From: Candidatus Aminicenantota bacterium
Lineage (GTDB): Bacteria > Acidobacteriota > Aminicenantia > Aminicenantales > Aminicenantaceae
Direction of reading: 5' to 3'
NCBI GenBank assembly: GCA_016927475.1
Contig: JAFGMO010000083.1
Span: forward strand, 20,642-84,641
DNA length: 64,000 nucleotides
Shown here: positions 15,853-25,193 of the stretch, piece after piece
Layout: each line of letters starts with the position of its first letter
Position numbering within the stretch: the stretch's first letter is position 1
Notes under the pieces: model-generated
Database searches by the model: none
Told to the model about the DNA's origin: nothing
The model's input: only the letters and a program-made list of their open reading frames with translations
Position numbers and translations under genes: made by a program

Positions 15853-16965
15853 ATGAGGCATTCATGGAAGATAGGCCGTATTTTCGGCATTGATATATTC
15901 GTCGATTCCAGCTGGTTTCTTATTTTTATTCTGTTCACCTGGATGCTGGGCAGCCAGTATTTTCCCCAGTATAAAGGCTGGCCTGCTGTTCTTTACTGGA
16001 TGATGGGAGCTTTTACCAGCTTGATGGTGTTTGCCTCGGTCCTCATTCACGAGTTAGCCCATTCCCTGGTAGCCATTAAGCATGGAGAAAAAGTCAAGAA
16101 CATCACGCTTTTTATTCTGGGTGGTGTGGCCCAGATCAGCGAAGAACCTAAAGAACCCGTAGAAGAATTTGTCATGGCCGTCGTCGGTCCCCTGGCGAGT
16201 TTTGCCATCGGAGGGATTCTTTTTCTGGTCTCTCTTCTTTTGGCGCCCCTTAGCCGGCCTTTTGGAGCCGCCTTTTTTTATCTGGCCATTATCAATGTGG
16301 TTCTAGCATTTTTCAACCTGCTGCCCGGTTTTCCCATGGATGGGGGCCGCGTGCTGCGTTCCATCATCTGGAGGATAACCGGTAACATACAGAAAGCCAC
16401 CCGTGTGGCTTCCCTTGTTGGGCAGGGATTTGCCTTTTTTTTCGTCTTTATCGGCGTGCTTCGCATCTTGAGCGGCGACTTGACAGGAGTTTGGCTGATC
16501 TTTATTGCCTGGTTTCTCAACAGCGCGGCGGCGCGAAGCTACTCCCAGGTTAAAGCGGCCGGTATCCTTGAGGGTGTCAAAGCCTCCGATTTGATGACCC
16601 GTGATTTTGAAACCATCCCCGGTACCATTTCCATTCGGGCGCTGGTCGAGGATCATATTCTTAAAGAAAAAGAACGGATCTTCCTGGTTGAAGGGGAAGG
16701 ACGATTGGAAGGTTTTGTCTGCCTGGAAGACGTCAAACGGGTTCCAAGAGACGATTGGGATGTCACACCAGTAAGAGCCATTTTGACGCCAAAAGAAAAG
16801 CTTGACTCTGTTTCGCCGAATGCCGCGGGTAACAGTATTATGAGTAAAATGGCTTCCGGGAATGTGCGCCTTGTTCCCGTCATGGAGGGAGAAAAACTAA
16901 TCGGCATTGTCTGTCACAGCGACATCCTCAAGTACATCCAGCTTCGCAGCGACCTTAAAATATGA
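15853..16965 (+). CDS. site-2-protease-type M50 metalloprotease with CBS domains
   Basis: A 370-residue membrane protease of the Rip3/SpoIVFB-like group. The zinc motif H-E-L-A-H is at residues 66-70 within a membrane helix, and the third ligand region F-P-M-D-G-G-R-V-L follows at about residue 158. About six hydrophobic segments fill residues 12-230. The C-terminal third (235-370) reads as a pair of CBS domains, which usually bind adenine nucleotides and regulate the protease. These enzymes cut transmembrane substrates such as anti-sigma factors. A natural but unproven substrate would be an anti-sigma protein such as the one at 31335. Its stop lies inside the left arm of an inverted repeat (16956-17066). 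Confidence 0.9.
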   Translation: MRHSWKIGRIFGIDIFVDSSWFLIFILFTWMLGSQYFPQYKGWPAVLYWMMGAFTSLMVFASVLIHELAHSLVAIKHGEKVKNITLFILGGVAQISEEPKEPVEEFVMAVVGPLASFAIGGILFLVSLLLAPLSRPFGAAFFYLAIINVVLAFFNLLPGFPMDGGRVLRSIIWRITGNIQKATRVASLVGQGFAFFFVFIGVLRILSGDLTGVWLIFIAWFLNSAAARSYSQVKAAGILEGVKASDLMTRDFETIPGTISIRALVEDHILKEKERIFLVEGEGRLEGFVCLEDVKRVPRDDWDVTPVRAILTPKEKLDSVSPNAAGNSIMSKMASGNVRLVPVMEGEKLIGIVCHSDILKYIQLRSDLKI

Positions 16966-17066
16966 AAACCTGAATATTCCCCAGCCGGTGGGTTTTACCG
17001 CTCAGGCGTTATGATTGAGATGAGCCGCTGGAAACAGGACCGGATTAAAGCGGTTTTCATATTTTA
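16956..17066. repeat. 111-base element bounded by a perfect 15-base inverted repeat
   Basis: Arms 16956-16970 (TAAAATATGAAAACC) and 17052-17066 (its exact complement) enclose a middle that also contains CCAGC ... GCTGG. The left arm includes the stop codon of the protease gene. It may be an RNA hairpin that ends or protects the mRNA, or a small mobile-like repeat. No second copy was seen in the window. Confidence 0.5.
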
Positions 17067-17094
17067 GGACAAACTCAACTGTTGACGTGAGTTG

Positions 17095-17103
17095 TGGTAT
17101 GAT
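17095..17103 (+). promoter_or_regulatory. extended -10 promoter of nth, apparently leaderless
   Basis: TG-G-TATGAT (TG at 17095-17096, TATGAT 17098-17103) is an extended -10 element. A TTGACG at 17082 is only 10 bases upstream and is too close to be its -35 box. The nth ATG is 9 bases past the -10, which leaves almost no leader. Confidence 0.45.
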
Positions 17104-17112
17104 ATTCATCTC

Positions 17113-17772
17113 ATGAAGGACAAACCGGAACAGCGCGTCAAGGAGATCATCGGCATCCTTCGGCGGACATATCCCCGAAGCCGGACGGCCCTAAGATTTG
17201 ATAACCCATTACAGCTCCTGGTGGCGACCATCCTTTCGGCCCAGTGTACCGACGAACAGGTGAACAAGATAACACCTTCTCTTTTTGTGAAATATCCGTA
17301 TGCTGCCGCTTTTGCCGAAGCCGTCCCCGGGGTGCTCGAGGAAGAAATAAAATCAACCGGTTTTTTTCGCAACAAAACAAAAAGCATCATCGGAGCCGCC
17401 CGCAAGATTGTTTCTGATTTTGGGGGGAGTGTGCCGGATAACATGACGGACCTGATAACACTTCCGGGTGTCGCCCGTAAAACGGCCAATATTGTCCTCT
17501 CCAGCGCATATGGCAAGGCGGAAGGGATCGCCGTCGATACTCATGTAAAACGTTTGTCCGGCAGATTGGGATTGAGCGGTGAAAAAAACCCGGACAAAAT
17601 CGAAAAGGACCTTTTGTCCCTTGTCCCCAAAGAAGATTGGCTGGATTTTAACTACTTGCTTGTCAATCACGGCCGGGCGGTTTGTCAGGCGAAAAAACCG
17701 AACTGTCCGGAATGCGGGCTTAACAAGCTTTGCCCGTCGGCTGCTGTGTTCTTTCCCGGGGAGCAATCCTAG
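17113..17772 (+). CDS. nth: endonuclease III
   Basis: DNA glycosylase/AP lyase for oxidised pyrimidines. The helix-hairpin-helix L-P-G-V-A-R-K-T-A, the catalytic-lysine and aspartate region V-D-T-H-V-K-R-L-S-G-R and the four cluster cysteines in the family spacing C-x6-C-x2-C-x5-C at the C-terminus are all present. It is 219 residues from ATG 17113. The frame is open 7 codons further, but that would overlap the promoter. Upstream of the ATG there is no ribosome-binding sequence, in line with a leaderless mRNA. It is followed at 36 bases by a VOC-domain gene. Confidence 0.95.
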   Translation: MKDKPEQRVKEIIGILRRTYPRSRTALRFDNPLQLLVATILSAQCTDEQVNKITPSLFVKYPYAAAFAEAVPGVLEEEIKSTGFFRNKTKSIIGAARKIVSDFGGSVPDNMTDLITLPGVARKTANIVLSSAYGKAEGIAVDTHVKRLSGRLGLSGEKNPDKIEKDLLSLVPKEDWLDFNYLLVNHGRAVCQAKKPNCPECGLNKLCPSAAVFFPGEQS

Positions 17773-17808
17773 CCGGAAATAACCGGAGGAAAAGGAAGGA
17801 ATTTAATC

Positions 17809-18216
17809 ATGCGTATCCATCATATGGGATTTTTCACTCCAAAACTGGAAGTTTTTGTGAAGTTTTATACATCCAAACTGGAATTCAGCGCGGGAGAGGT
17901 TGTTTCCCTTCCAAAAAAGCTCATGAACGAGCTTTTCGGCCTCCGGGATTCCTGCCGGATGGTCAAGCTCTCAAGGGAAGACATAATCCTGGAAGTGTTT
18001 GAACCGGAAAATACGAGTGTGATGGTACCTTCCGGCCTTCACACCGGCTGCAATCATTGGGGATTGGCTGTTCCGGATAAAGCCGAGTTCATCCAGGGGC
18101 TCAAAAAAGAGGGGATTCCCATTATCGAGTTTAACAAAAACGGAAAAATCCTTTGTTTTGTTCGGGATCCTGACGGAAATTCCATCGAAATTTCTGATGC
18201 GGGAAGAAAAAAATGA
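17809..18216 (+). CDS. VOC (glyoxalase/dioxygenase-fold) protein
   Basis: A 135-residue protein with the vicinal-oxygen-chelate pattern. An early H-H-M-G-F, E in I-L-E-V-F-E, H in C-N-H-W-G-L and a late D-P-D-G-N-S-I-E-I give the usual two-module metal site (His, Glu, His, Glu). The end D-P-D-G-N is the family signature. The substrate cannot be told; methylmalonyl-CoA epimerase or glyoxalase I are related possibilities. Its stop overlaps the amrS start by four bases. Confidence 0.8.
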   Translation: MRIHHMGFFTPKLEVFVKFYTSKLEFSAGEVVSLPKKLMNELFGLRDSCRMVKLSREDIILEVFEPENTSVMVPSGLHTGCNHWGLAVPDKAEFIQGLKKEGIPIIEFNKNGKILCFVRDPDGNSIEISDAGRKK

Positions 18217-19238
18217 GAAAGGAAGCTTATCTCTACAAGCAGGAAGAGGGAACGGATGTTTCCTGCTTCCTCTGCAGCCACCGCTGCCGTGTGGCCGAGT
18301 CGAAATTCGGTGTTTGCGGTGTCAGACAGAACCGGGGAGGGAAACTTTACACTCATGTTTATGGAGCCGCCATTGCTGCCCACGTCGATCCCATCGAAAA
18401 AAAACCGCTTTACCATTTCCTTCCGGGTTCGATATCCATGTCCATCGCCACCATTGGCTGCAATTTTCACTGTCCCTTCTGTCAGAACTGGCAAATTTCC
18501 CAAACCCGGGTGGAAAAAGGGGAAATCGAAGGGAAAAAATTTCCGCCACAGGACGTGGTCGCCGCAGCCAAAAAATACGACTGCCGGAGTATTTCTTACA
18601 CCTACACGGAACCGACGATCTTTTTTGAATATGCCTATGATACGGCAAAAATAGCCCGGGCTGAGGGATTGGCCAATGTTTTTGTCACAAACGGCTACAT
18701 GACGGCGGAGGCTCTGCGCATGATAAAACCTTATCTCGATGCGTGTAACGTTGACCTGAAGGCATTCCGGGAAACATTTTACAAAAAGATGTGCGGGGCC
18801 AAACTTCAGCCGGTCTGCGACTCCATTCGTTTGATGAAAGAGCTGGGGATTTGGGTTGAAGTGACGACCCTGGTCGTACCAGGACAGAATGACAGCGACG
18901 GGGAACTCCGGGATATCGCCCGTTTCATCGCCGGGACTGGTAAAGATGTTCCCTGGCATATCAGCCGATATCACCCGGATTATGAATTCGACGGGGCGCC
19001 GCCTACCCCGATAAAAACACTGCGCAGGGCCTACGGTATAGGTAAAGAGGAGGGATTGAATTTTGTCTACATCGGCAATGTTGTTGGGGAATCCGAAAAC
19101 ACTCTCTGCCCTTCCTGCGGCAAAACCGTCATCAGAAGGGGTGGATTTTCCGTTTCCGGTCTTTTTCTCAAGGACTCTTCCTGTCCTGAATGCGGGGCAA
19201 AAATTCCGGGCGTTTTTTTATTTAGACTTTATAAATAA
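18213..19238 (+). CDS. amrS: AmmeMemoRadiSam-system radical SAM enzyme
   Basis: A 341-residue radical SAM protein. The cluster motif is C-N-F-H-C-P-F-C (CxxxCxxC), preceded by an N-terminal C-F-L-C-S-H-R-C and followed by Y-T-Y-T-E-P-T and N-V-D-L-K-A segments typical of AmrS/PflA-like enzymes. A C-terminal zinc-ribbon-like part has C-P-S-C-G and C-P-E-C-G. The family is named for co-occurrence with AMMECR1 and MEMO proteins; neither is in this window, so the reaction remains unknown. It is translationally coupled to the VOC gene. Confidence 0.88.
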   Translation: MRKEAYLYKQEEGTDVSCFLCSHRCRVAESKFGVCGVRQNRGGKLYTHVYGAAIAAHVDPIEKKPLYHFLPGSISMSIATIGCNFHCPFCQNWQISQTRVEKGEIEGKKFPPQDVVAAAKKYDCRSISYTYTEPTIFFEYAYDTAKIARAEGLANVFVTNGYMTAEALRMIKPYLDACNVDLKAFRETFYKKMCGAKLQPVCDSIRLMKELGIWVEVTTLVVPGQNDSDGELRDIARFIAGTGKDVPWHISRYHPDYEFDGAPPTPIKTLRRAYGIGKEEGLNFVYIGNVVGESENTLCPSCGKTVIRRGGFSVSGLFLKDSSCPECGAKIPGVFLFRLYK

Positions 19239-19265
19239 AACAGGCTATTAAGAGGAGGCAAAAGC

Positions 19266-19847
19266 ATGGCGGACAAGAAGTCAAAAATCTGGGCGTCAAT
19301 AACAGCTTTTATAACGGGATTGGGAATCCTATTTGTATATTTGTTCAACAAAACAGTACCGTTGACTGAGGTCTATCTTGACGGAGACCGCAGGTTCCAT
19401 GCGGTGGCCACATCGATTCTTTTCCTTTTGGCGTTTCTCTTTTTTAGGGCCGGAGGGAAAAAAACCAGGAAAAAAGGCGCAAGAGTGCTTTTTTATATGC
19501 TTGCTGTCGTTTTTCTTTTGGCTTTTCCCGTTTTTGCTTTTTACGCAGAAGCTTCAACTTACCGTGGGTTCGAGTATGCGCTCGAAACATTGGGTATAGG
19601 TTTTTTACCTGCGGCTTTTTTTCTCTTCGGCGCGCTGATTTTGTCGGGAATGCGGGTTTTCAGCATGATTCTTTTCCTGTTTTTCTCGGTTTTTTGCCTG
19701 ATTCACCTTGTTTCGTTTTTCCGTATGATCGGCCGTATCGGAAAAGCGTTCAGCTCGGTCAACACAGGTCATGCCTTAACCGCCGGCATCATAACTCTGC
19801 TATTGGGAGTTTTTGCCTATTTTAATTTTCAAAACGCACGAAAATGA
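19266..19847 (+). CDS. integral membrane protein of unknown function
   Basis: A 193-residue protein with about five hydrophobic helices (around 10-27, 48-63, 74-92, 108-133 and 135-153, plus a C-terminal one near 170-188) and short basic loops. No domain recognised. GAGGAGG is 7 bases before the ATG. It follows amrS by 27 bases and precedes the 1408-residue TPR protein by 113 bases. Confidence 0.7.
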   Translation: MADKKSKIWASITAFITGLGILFVYLFNKTVPLTEVYLDGDRRFHAVATSILFLLAFLFFRAGGKKTRKKGARVLFYMLAVVFLLAFPVFAFYAEASTYRGFEYALETLGIGFLPAAFFLFGALILSGMRVFSMILFLFFSVFCLIHLVSFFRMIGRIGKAFSSVNTGHALTAGIITLLLGVFAYFNFQNARK

Positions 19848-19960
19848 AATGATGAATTTTTACTTTACCCAAAAACAATGGGAAAATTAGGGATCCTTTT
19901 TTTTCTTTTATTGCCATGACGGAAGAAACCGCATCTTCAAACTTTTGTGGAGGGATTTTA

Positions 19961-22900
19961 ATGAAACAAAGTCTTTTCGGAAAATATTGGAGAAGTCTGT
20001 TTTTTCTTATTGTTTTTTTCTGCTTCTGTTTTCACCTTTCTGCAGTTCCCGGATTTGATGCCGGCGAATCCCTTTCGCTTTCTCCGGCACAAAAAAGCGT
20101 TGAGGAATACATCAGGGAGGGGGAAATCCTTTACAACGCCAAAAAATTCCGTGAGGCATTGGCCGTTTTTGATGAGGCGGCCAGGTACCATCCTATGTCC
20201 AGTGAAATTTTCCGTCAGAGAGCCCGGTGTTTCAGCGGTCTTAAAGACGATCAGATGGCTTTTAGAGAATACAGCAAAGCCATTTCGCTTGATGAAAACA
20301 ACGCCAAGGCCTGGGGTGGACGGTCCGCAGTCAGCTGGAGGCTCAAACAGTTCAGTTATGCGGTTGAAGATGCGGAAAAGGCCATGCGGCTGGACCCGGC
20401 GGATAAAAGATACCCCGTTTTTAAGGGAATGGCCCTTGATGAATTGGGCAAATACGGAGAGGCCATAGAGGCTTACGGCGAAGCCCTCAAGTTGGATCCT
20501 GAATACATCCCGGCCATTCACAATCGATCTGTTTCCAAACAAAAATCCGGTGACTTTCGCGGGGCCGAAGAAGATGATTCCCGGGTTGTTTCCTTAAATC
20601 CTGAGCATATACAGGCCTATGGAAATCGTGGTATTTGCCGTGTTGCCCTCGGGAAGTACCGGGATGCCGTGGCCGACCTGACAACATATCTGGATTCCGG
20701 CGAGAAAAATTCCGAAGTTCTGGCCAATAGGGCTTTAGCCCGCTATAACCTGGGAGATTTAGACGGTGCCCATGAAGATGCCCGGCTTGCCCTGAAGCTT
20801 TCTCCAAAGCAGAAAATGGCCCTTGAAGTCCGGGGACGGCTTAACGCCGCCCCTGAGTCCGTTCGGAAAGAATCCCCTCGGACGGAACAAAAAACCCAGC
20901 CGCGGACGATTCAGCCAAAAAAAATTCAGGCTGTTCAACCAGCAGTTCAAACGACTCCTCCCCGTCCTTCATCCAAATCATCGCCGCAGCCGGAAAAAGT
21001 TTCCACGGTATCTCTGACTTTCGATTTTCCCGGCCAAACCACCTGGTGTCCTCCCGCGAAGCCGGACAATCCCAAAAGCTGGCCTGCAAAAAATATGCTT
21101 TGGGAAAAAACGGACATGCCTGATCTGAAACTCAAAGGCCCCAAACCCATGGATATACCTCTCCATTTGGAATTCGGCAAGCTGACCCACGTGGCCTATG
21201 CGGCGGCAATCACCACCGCCAAGGAAGCCATGCGGCTGGTTTACGGTATCATGACCGAAGAAGAGACCAGAAAATATGAGGAAAAATGGGCTCCCTATTA
21301 CGATTATCCCACCAAAGAAATCATCGATTACCTCAACAAGCTCAATCCCCTGCTTGTCCGGTTTCTGGAAGCCAGGGCCGGATACACCACGGCCGCCAAG
21401 GGAGGCTTTGTCGCTCTCTGCGAAGCGGGTATGGCAGACGGCTACGGGGACGCCGAAAGTCTTGAATTTTCCTGGGATGCGGTAAATTTTTACAGAGCTC
21501 AGATGGTGGCCTACGAAGATGCCATGAAAAAAGCCGTGGAAGACATCCTGGCTCTCGGGGAGATGCCCAATCCCTTCGCCATCCGGGCCGCCCACCGAAA
21601 AAGGTTCAAGGAAGCGGTAGACGCCTTGCGGAACCTGGAGGAGGATGTGGAAGAGGAAGAGGGCGGCAGTTATTATGTTATGACAAAAATGGAAACCTTT
21701 CCCAGCCAAAAAGCTTCCGACAACATGAACCGCTATACCTTTAATTTTAATGAGGGGTTGGCCAAAGGTTCCTTTCATCATGTGCTGAGCAAAGGGGATA
21801 TCCTTCCCACCGAATCATCCGGCACCGTGACCTGGACTCCTTTCCCGAGGCTTCTGCCGGCATCTCAAAAATTCGAAACCAAGATCGAAACCTCGGTCTC
21901 CATCGACAGCTTGGAGTGGTCTCCGAACATGAGGGAAGGCCACAAACACGCGATTTCCCTCATGGGCCTGACGGCATGCCACCTCATAATCGGGGGGACG
22001 GATGCTTCCGGCAATGTGTTTCCATACACAAACGGCGACCTGCGGGTTGATCCTGACCACAGGAAAAAAAGTGCGACCCTGAATCCTTCCTATTACGGGC
22101 ATGTGGGTGCCGGGCAGGATATCATCAAGGTCGCCTGCCAGGCCGGGACGCCCGGCGGAAGCGTGACATTTATCTATTCCTATGAGAAAAAAAACCTGAC
22201 CGCGGACCAGGCGGCAGACATAGAAGCCAGGGCCTTTGATGATATTCAGAAACTCAAAAGCACGGAGGGGGTCATTCATGATGTTTCCAAAACCCAGATG
22301 GAAACCGCCCGAACCAGGGCCTTCAACCTCCAGTACCAGATAGAAAGCGCGACTTATTTCAAGTCCCGGGCGGAACAGGTGAGGCAGGAGCTGAAAAGGA
22401 CAACGGATAAAGAAGCCCGTAAAAGATTGAGCTGGCAGCTTTTGGCCTATGACGCGGATATGCACGCCGCCGAGGACAGCCGGACCTTACTGGAAACGGG
22501 TCAGTGGGTCAGAACACGGACGCTTTTTGACGACTACAATTTTATGCGCATGGAAACCCTGGCCCGGGAAACGGCGAGGAAAGCCATCGCTGATTCCAAA
22601 CGGGTGACCTCCGCCTTAAAAATGATCAAAATCCTGCCGTATCCGCATAAAACTGCGGCCCGGAAAATCTTTGAGAGGGCCTACATCAACACCAATGTGG
22701 CGGTACGGAATGAGGCGGCCATGCGTCAGGCCAACAGGGAGATCGGCGAGATGGCCAGGAACTACTACTCCAGGCAGGCTGTAAAAGAGATGGAGCGGGA
22801 ACGGTTCTACAAATACCTCCAGTGGACCGCCCAGGGGGTTGAAATCGGCGCCGGGATCGTTTTTATCGGAACCGGCGGCGCTCTGGTAGCGGGTGCGGGA

Positions 22901-24187
22901 GGGTCCGCGACCATGGTTTGGGCGGCGGATACTCTCCTGGGTGCCGCCTATGGAGGAGCAACGGGTTATGCCGCGGGAGGAAAGGATGAGGCGCTCAAGC
23001 GGTCCCTGGAGTGGGCCGGCACGGTGGGCTTCACCTTAAGCCAGAGCATTCAGGGCTATGAGGACACGGGTAAGGTTTCCGGCATGGTCACACGGGGAGC
23101 GACAGCCCTGCTTTTTGCCAAGGGGCTGGAATACGGCATCAAATACCTCAGGGGTTTCGGGAAGGGCGCAGGAAATGTTTCCGGAGGAGCGGCGGATATC
23201 AATACCGAGGAGTTCAAAAAAGGCCTGGAGTACGGAAAACAGCTCTGCAAGAACCTGGAAAAAACGGAGTGGGAGCTGGCCGAAGCATTGAGCAAAGGAG
23301 GCAACCAGGAAACCATCGACAGGCTTACCCAGGAAGCCACCGATATTGCCGCCGACATCAACGCCTCTTGGCATGCCAAATATTTCCTCAAACAGATGGG
23401 ACCATCTATTGTCGGCAGCGCTTACGTCAACCGTATTGAGCAGGTCTATGAAAAAATGATGCCCGAGCTTTTGGAGAACCTGGAAAAAATGGGTTACAAT
23501 GTCTCCCAGATCGCCTTCGCCCCCACCCGTAATGCCGCCAATAAACATACGGTGAGCATGGACCTTGACTTGGCTCTCAAAGAAACCGAAGGCCTTGTGA
23601 TTACCAAAAACGGCAAACCCGTGAGCCTGGCGGCTTTCCAGACCGAAGCACAGGAGGCCCTGAACAAAGCCTACGAAAAAGTGACGAGGGGAAGGAGTGC
23701 CGAAGCCTCTTTCCTAAATCTCACCACGAGCAAACATCAGGAGGCCTTCATGAACACTCTTCTGCTCAAGGGAGGTGACGACATTCCCTGGAATGAAGTT
23801 TCGGAATTCGATATCGCTCAGGCCGGAGATGTTTTGCGGACAAAGATGCGCGAGACGGGAAAGCTACCCAGGATGGAGGCCCTTGTTGAACAATCGCGGG
23901 CTGTGGAGAAGGAAATGCGGACCAAGTTTCTGCCGTACCTGAAAGAGAAGATCTATAAGACAAGAACCTCGGGAAATCCCGCTTTGGCGGATAAGATGGA
24001 AAAATCTCTCCGTTACTGGGAAGAAGTCTGTGAGTATTACAATAAAATCGGCAGAACGGAAACCGATCCCGCTATGATCTGGAGACTGACTCAAGAAGTC
24101 AAAAACTTTACCGGAGGCAAGGCCCCCAATGAAGTGGTGGAAATCATGTCCGCTTTCTGGGAAGGAATGGCCAGGTTCACGAACTAG
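19961..24187 (+). CDS. large secreted TPR protein with glycine-rich hydrophobic segment
   Basis: A 1408-residue protein. I chose ATG 19961: GGAGG is 8 bases before it and a signal peptide follows (basic start, hydrophobic core, L-S-A-V-P). Residues about 45-290 are at least seven TPR repeats (the G-x-x-L-Y, A-x-x-x-F-x-x-A, P pattern). A Pro/Gln/Lys linker (about 300-350) follows, then a Trp/Pro-rich segment, a helical part, a beta-rich part with a T-V-T-W-T-P-F-P strand, and a long helical stretch. Near residue 970 there is a hydrophobic Gly/Ala-rich region, then a helical C-terminal domain with D-L-D-L-A-L near residue 1205. I recognise no enzyme. The Gly-Ala hydrophobic region followed by a unique C-terminal domain resembles polymorphic-toxin layouts, but no immunity-like gene follows: the next gene is convergent. 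Confidence 0.75.
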   Translation: MKQSLFGKYWRSLFFLIVFFCFCFHLSAVPGFDAGESLSLSPAQKSVEEYIREGEILYNAKKFREALAVFDEAARYHPMSSEIFRQRARCFSGLKDDQMAFREYSKAISLDENNAKAWGGRSAVSWRLKQFSYAVEDAEKAMRLDPADKRYPVFKGMALDELGKYGEAIEAYGEALKLDPEYIPAIHNRSVSKQKSGDFRGAEEDDSRVVSLNPEHIQAYGNRGICRVALGKYRDAVADLTTYLDSGEKNSEVLANRALARYNLGDLDGAHEDARLALKLSPKQKMALEVRGRLNAAPESVRKESPRTEQKTQPRTIQPKKIQAVQPAVQTTPPRPSSKSSPQPEKVSTVSLTFDFPGQTTWCPPAKPDNPKSWPAKNMLWEKTDMPDLKLKGPKPMDIPLHLEFGKLTHVAYAAAITTAKEAMRLVYGIMTEEETRKYEEKWAPYYDYPTKEIIDYLNKLNPLLVRFLEARAGYTTAAKGGFVALCEAGMADGYGDAESLEFSWDAVNFYRAQMVAYEDAMKKAVEDILALGEMPNPFAIRAAHRKRFKEAVDALRNLEEDVEEEEGGSYYVMTKMETFPSQKASDNMNRYTFNFNEGLAKGSFHHVLSKGDILPTESSGTVTWTPFPRLLPASQKFETKIETSVSIDSLEWSPNMREGHKHAISLMGLTACHLIIGGTDASGNVFPYTNGDLRVDPDHRKKSATLNPSYYGHVGAGQDIIKVACQAGTPGGSVTFIYSYEKKNLTADQAADIEARAFDDIQKLKSTEGVIHDVSKTQMETARTRAFNLQYQIESATYFKSRAEQVRQELKRTTDKEARKRLSWQLLAYDADMHAAEDSRTLLETGQWVRTRTLFDDYNFMRMETLARETARKAIADSKRVTSALKMIKILPYPHKTAARKIFERAYINTNVAVRNEAAMRQANREIGEMARNYYSRQAVKEMERERFYKYLQWTAQGVEIGAGIVFIGTGGALVAGAGGSATMVWAADTLLGAAYGGATGYAAGGKDEALKRSLEWAGTVGFTLSQSIQGYEDTGKVSGMVTRGATALLFAKGLEYGIKYLRGFGKGAGNVSGGAADINTEEFKKGLEYGKQLCKNLEKTEWELAEALSKGGNQETIDRLTQEATDIAADINASWHAKYFLKQMGPSIVGSAYVNRIEQVYEKMMPELLENLEKMGYNVSQIAFAPTRNAANKHTVSMDLDLALKETEGLVITKNGKPVSLAAFQTEAQEALNKAYEKVTRGRSAEASFLNLTTSKHQEAFMNTLLLKGGDDIPWNEVSEFDIAQAGDVLRTKMRETGKLPRMEALVEQSRAVEKEMRTKFLPYLKEKIYKTRTSGNPALADKMEKSLRYWEEVCEYYNKIGRTETDPAMIWRLTQEVKNFTGGKAPNEVVEIMSAFWEGMARFTN

Positions 24188-24207
24188 GGCAGTCCATAAC
24201 ACACAAA

Positions 24208-25164
24208 TTACAACCGGAAACAGATACCAAAAACGAGTCGAAAACCTGAAAGATCTAAGACAAAGTCCCTTTCCCGCTGCGAGGCCGTCCATTCGCTCCA
24301 GTAATTTGTGGGGACATAGACATCGTCACTGGCCCAGAGCAGTTCGATTTCTTCTTTTTTGATAGCCCATGTTCCTTCCCATGAGGTTTCATCCGATGTC
24401 CAGATGCGAACTTCCCGGCCGCTTCCTTCAAGGGAGCTTATACGGCAGAAGGTGTAGGCGGTTTCCACAAAAAAGCCGATGTTCCTCCCCAGCATCCTGT
24501 TAAGACGCAGCATCCCTTGGGCTAAAAATCCGTTTCCAGATCCATCCCCTTCCAAAACGGCGCCGTCAAGCGATGTATACTGTAAATATTTAGAATTCCC
24601 GAGATAAGTCGCCGTATAGGTCCATTCGGAACTGAAATCAAAATCCGCATGGGCCCAACCGCCGGCCGCACCCACCTCGATGTCCGTTCTTCCGTCTATG
24701 GGAAAAAGATAATGAACTCCTCCCATCACGGCATATCCGGACAATCCAAGCAGGAAAGGGTCATATTTTTTGGTGTGGTTTTCCGTGACATCCGCAACGT
24801 ATCCGAAGGAACCTTCCATCGATATTTGTTTTTTTTGCTTAAATCCCTCCAAAGCGAGGGAAAAGGAAAATTTTTCCGAGACATGGTACCTGAGCCGCAA
24901 ACCGGCGGGGATCGTCTTTCTGATTTCAGGGAAATCGTTCACGAAATAGCCGCCCTCATAGCTTAAGCGCTGGATAAAATAGAGCTCGTTATACTGTTCT
25001 TCGGCCCGGCTGAACAGATTAAGGTCCTTGGGATTGATGAAACTCATGCCGCCGTAAACCTCGACCTGAAATTTTTCGGCGGAAACAAGGACTGAGGGGG
25101 AAAGAAGCAATACGACAATGAGCGATTTGACTGCAAAATTTTTTAATGAGATGTTTTTATTCAT
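24208..25164 (-). CDS. secreted outer-membrane beta-barrel protein (caspase-barrel family)
   Basis: A 318-residue protein with an N-terminal signal peptide (cut near V-S-A-E) and a body of alternating strands ending in aromatic F-G-I-C-F-R-L. It is clearly related to the C-terminal half of the caspase protein at 29326. Shared landmarks are Y-G-G-M-S-F-I-N-P against F-G-G-F-S-R-I-N-P, the G-x-R-L-R-Y strand, S-W-E-G-T-W-A-I-K-K against T-W-E-G-E-W-A-I-K-K, and D-F-x-L-D-L-S-G-F near the end. A more distant relative is at 57159. It is the last gene of the sigma-factor operon, 29 bases after the S10 peptidase gene. Confidence 0.8.
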   Translation of the reverse strand: MNKNISLKNFAVKSLIVVLLLSPSVLVSAEKFQVEVYGGMSFINPKDLNLFSRAEEQYNELYFIQRLSYEGGYFVNDFPEIRKTIPAGLRLRYHVSEKFSFSLALEGFKQKKQISMEGSFGYVADVTENHTKKYDPFLLGLSGYAVMGGVHYLFPIDGRTDIEVGAAGGWAHADFDFSSEWTYTATYLGNSKYLQYTSLDGAVLEGDGSGNGFLAQGMLRLNRMLGRNIGFFVETAYTFCRISSLEGSGREVRIWTSDETSWEGTWAIKKEEIELLWASDDVYVPTNYWSEWTASQRERDFVLDLSGFRLVFGICFRL

Positions 25165-25193
25165 TTTTTCACTCCCTTTTGAACATCACAATA

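Noticed and set aside
17082..17087. TTGACG as -35 box of nth
   Set aside because: It is only 10 bases from the TATGAT box; normal spacing is 16-18. The extended -10 explains the promoter better.
20978..21781. 267-codon open frame on the minus strand within the TPR gene
   Set aside because: It lacks a convincing start or domain, and the plus-strand frame runs through without a break with a coherent protein.
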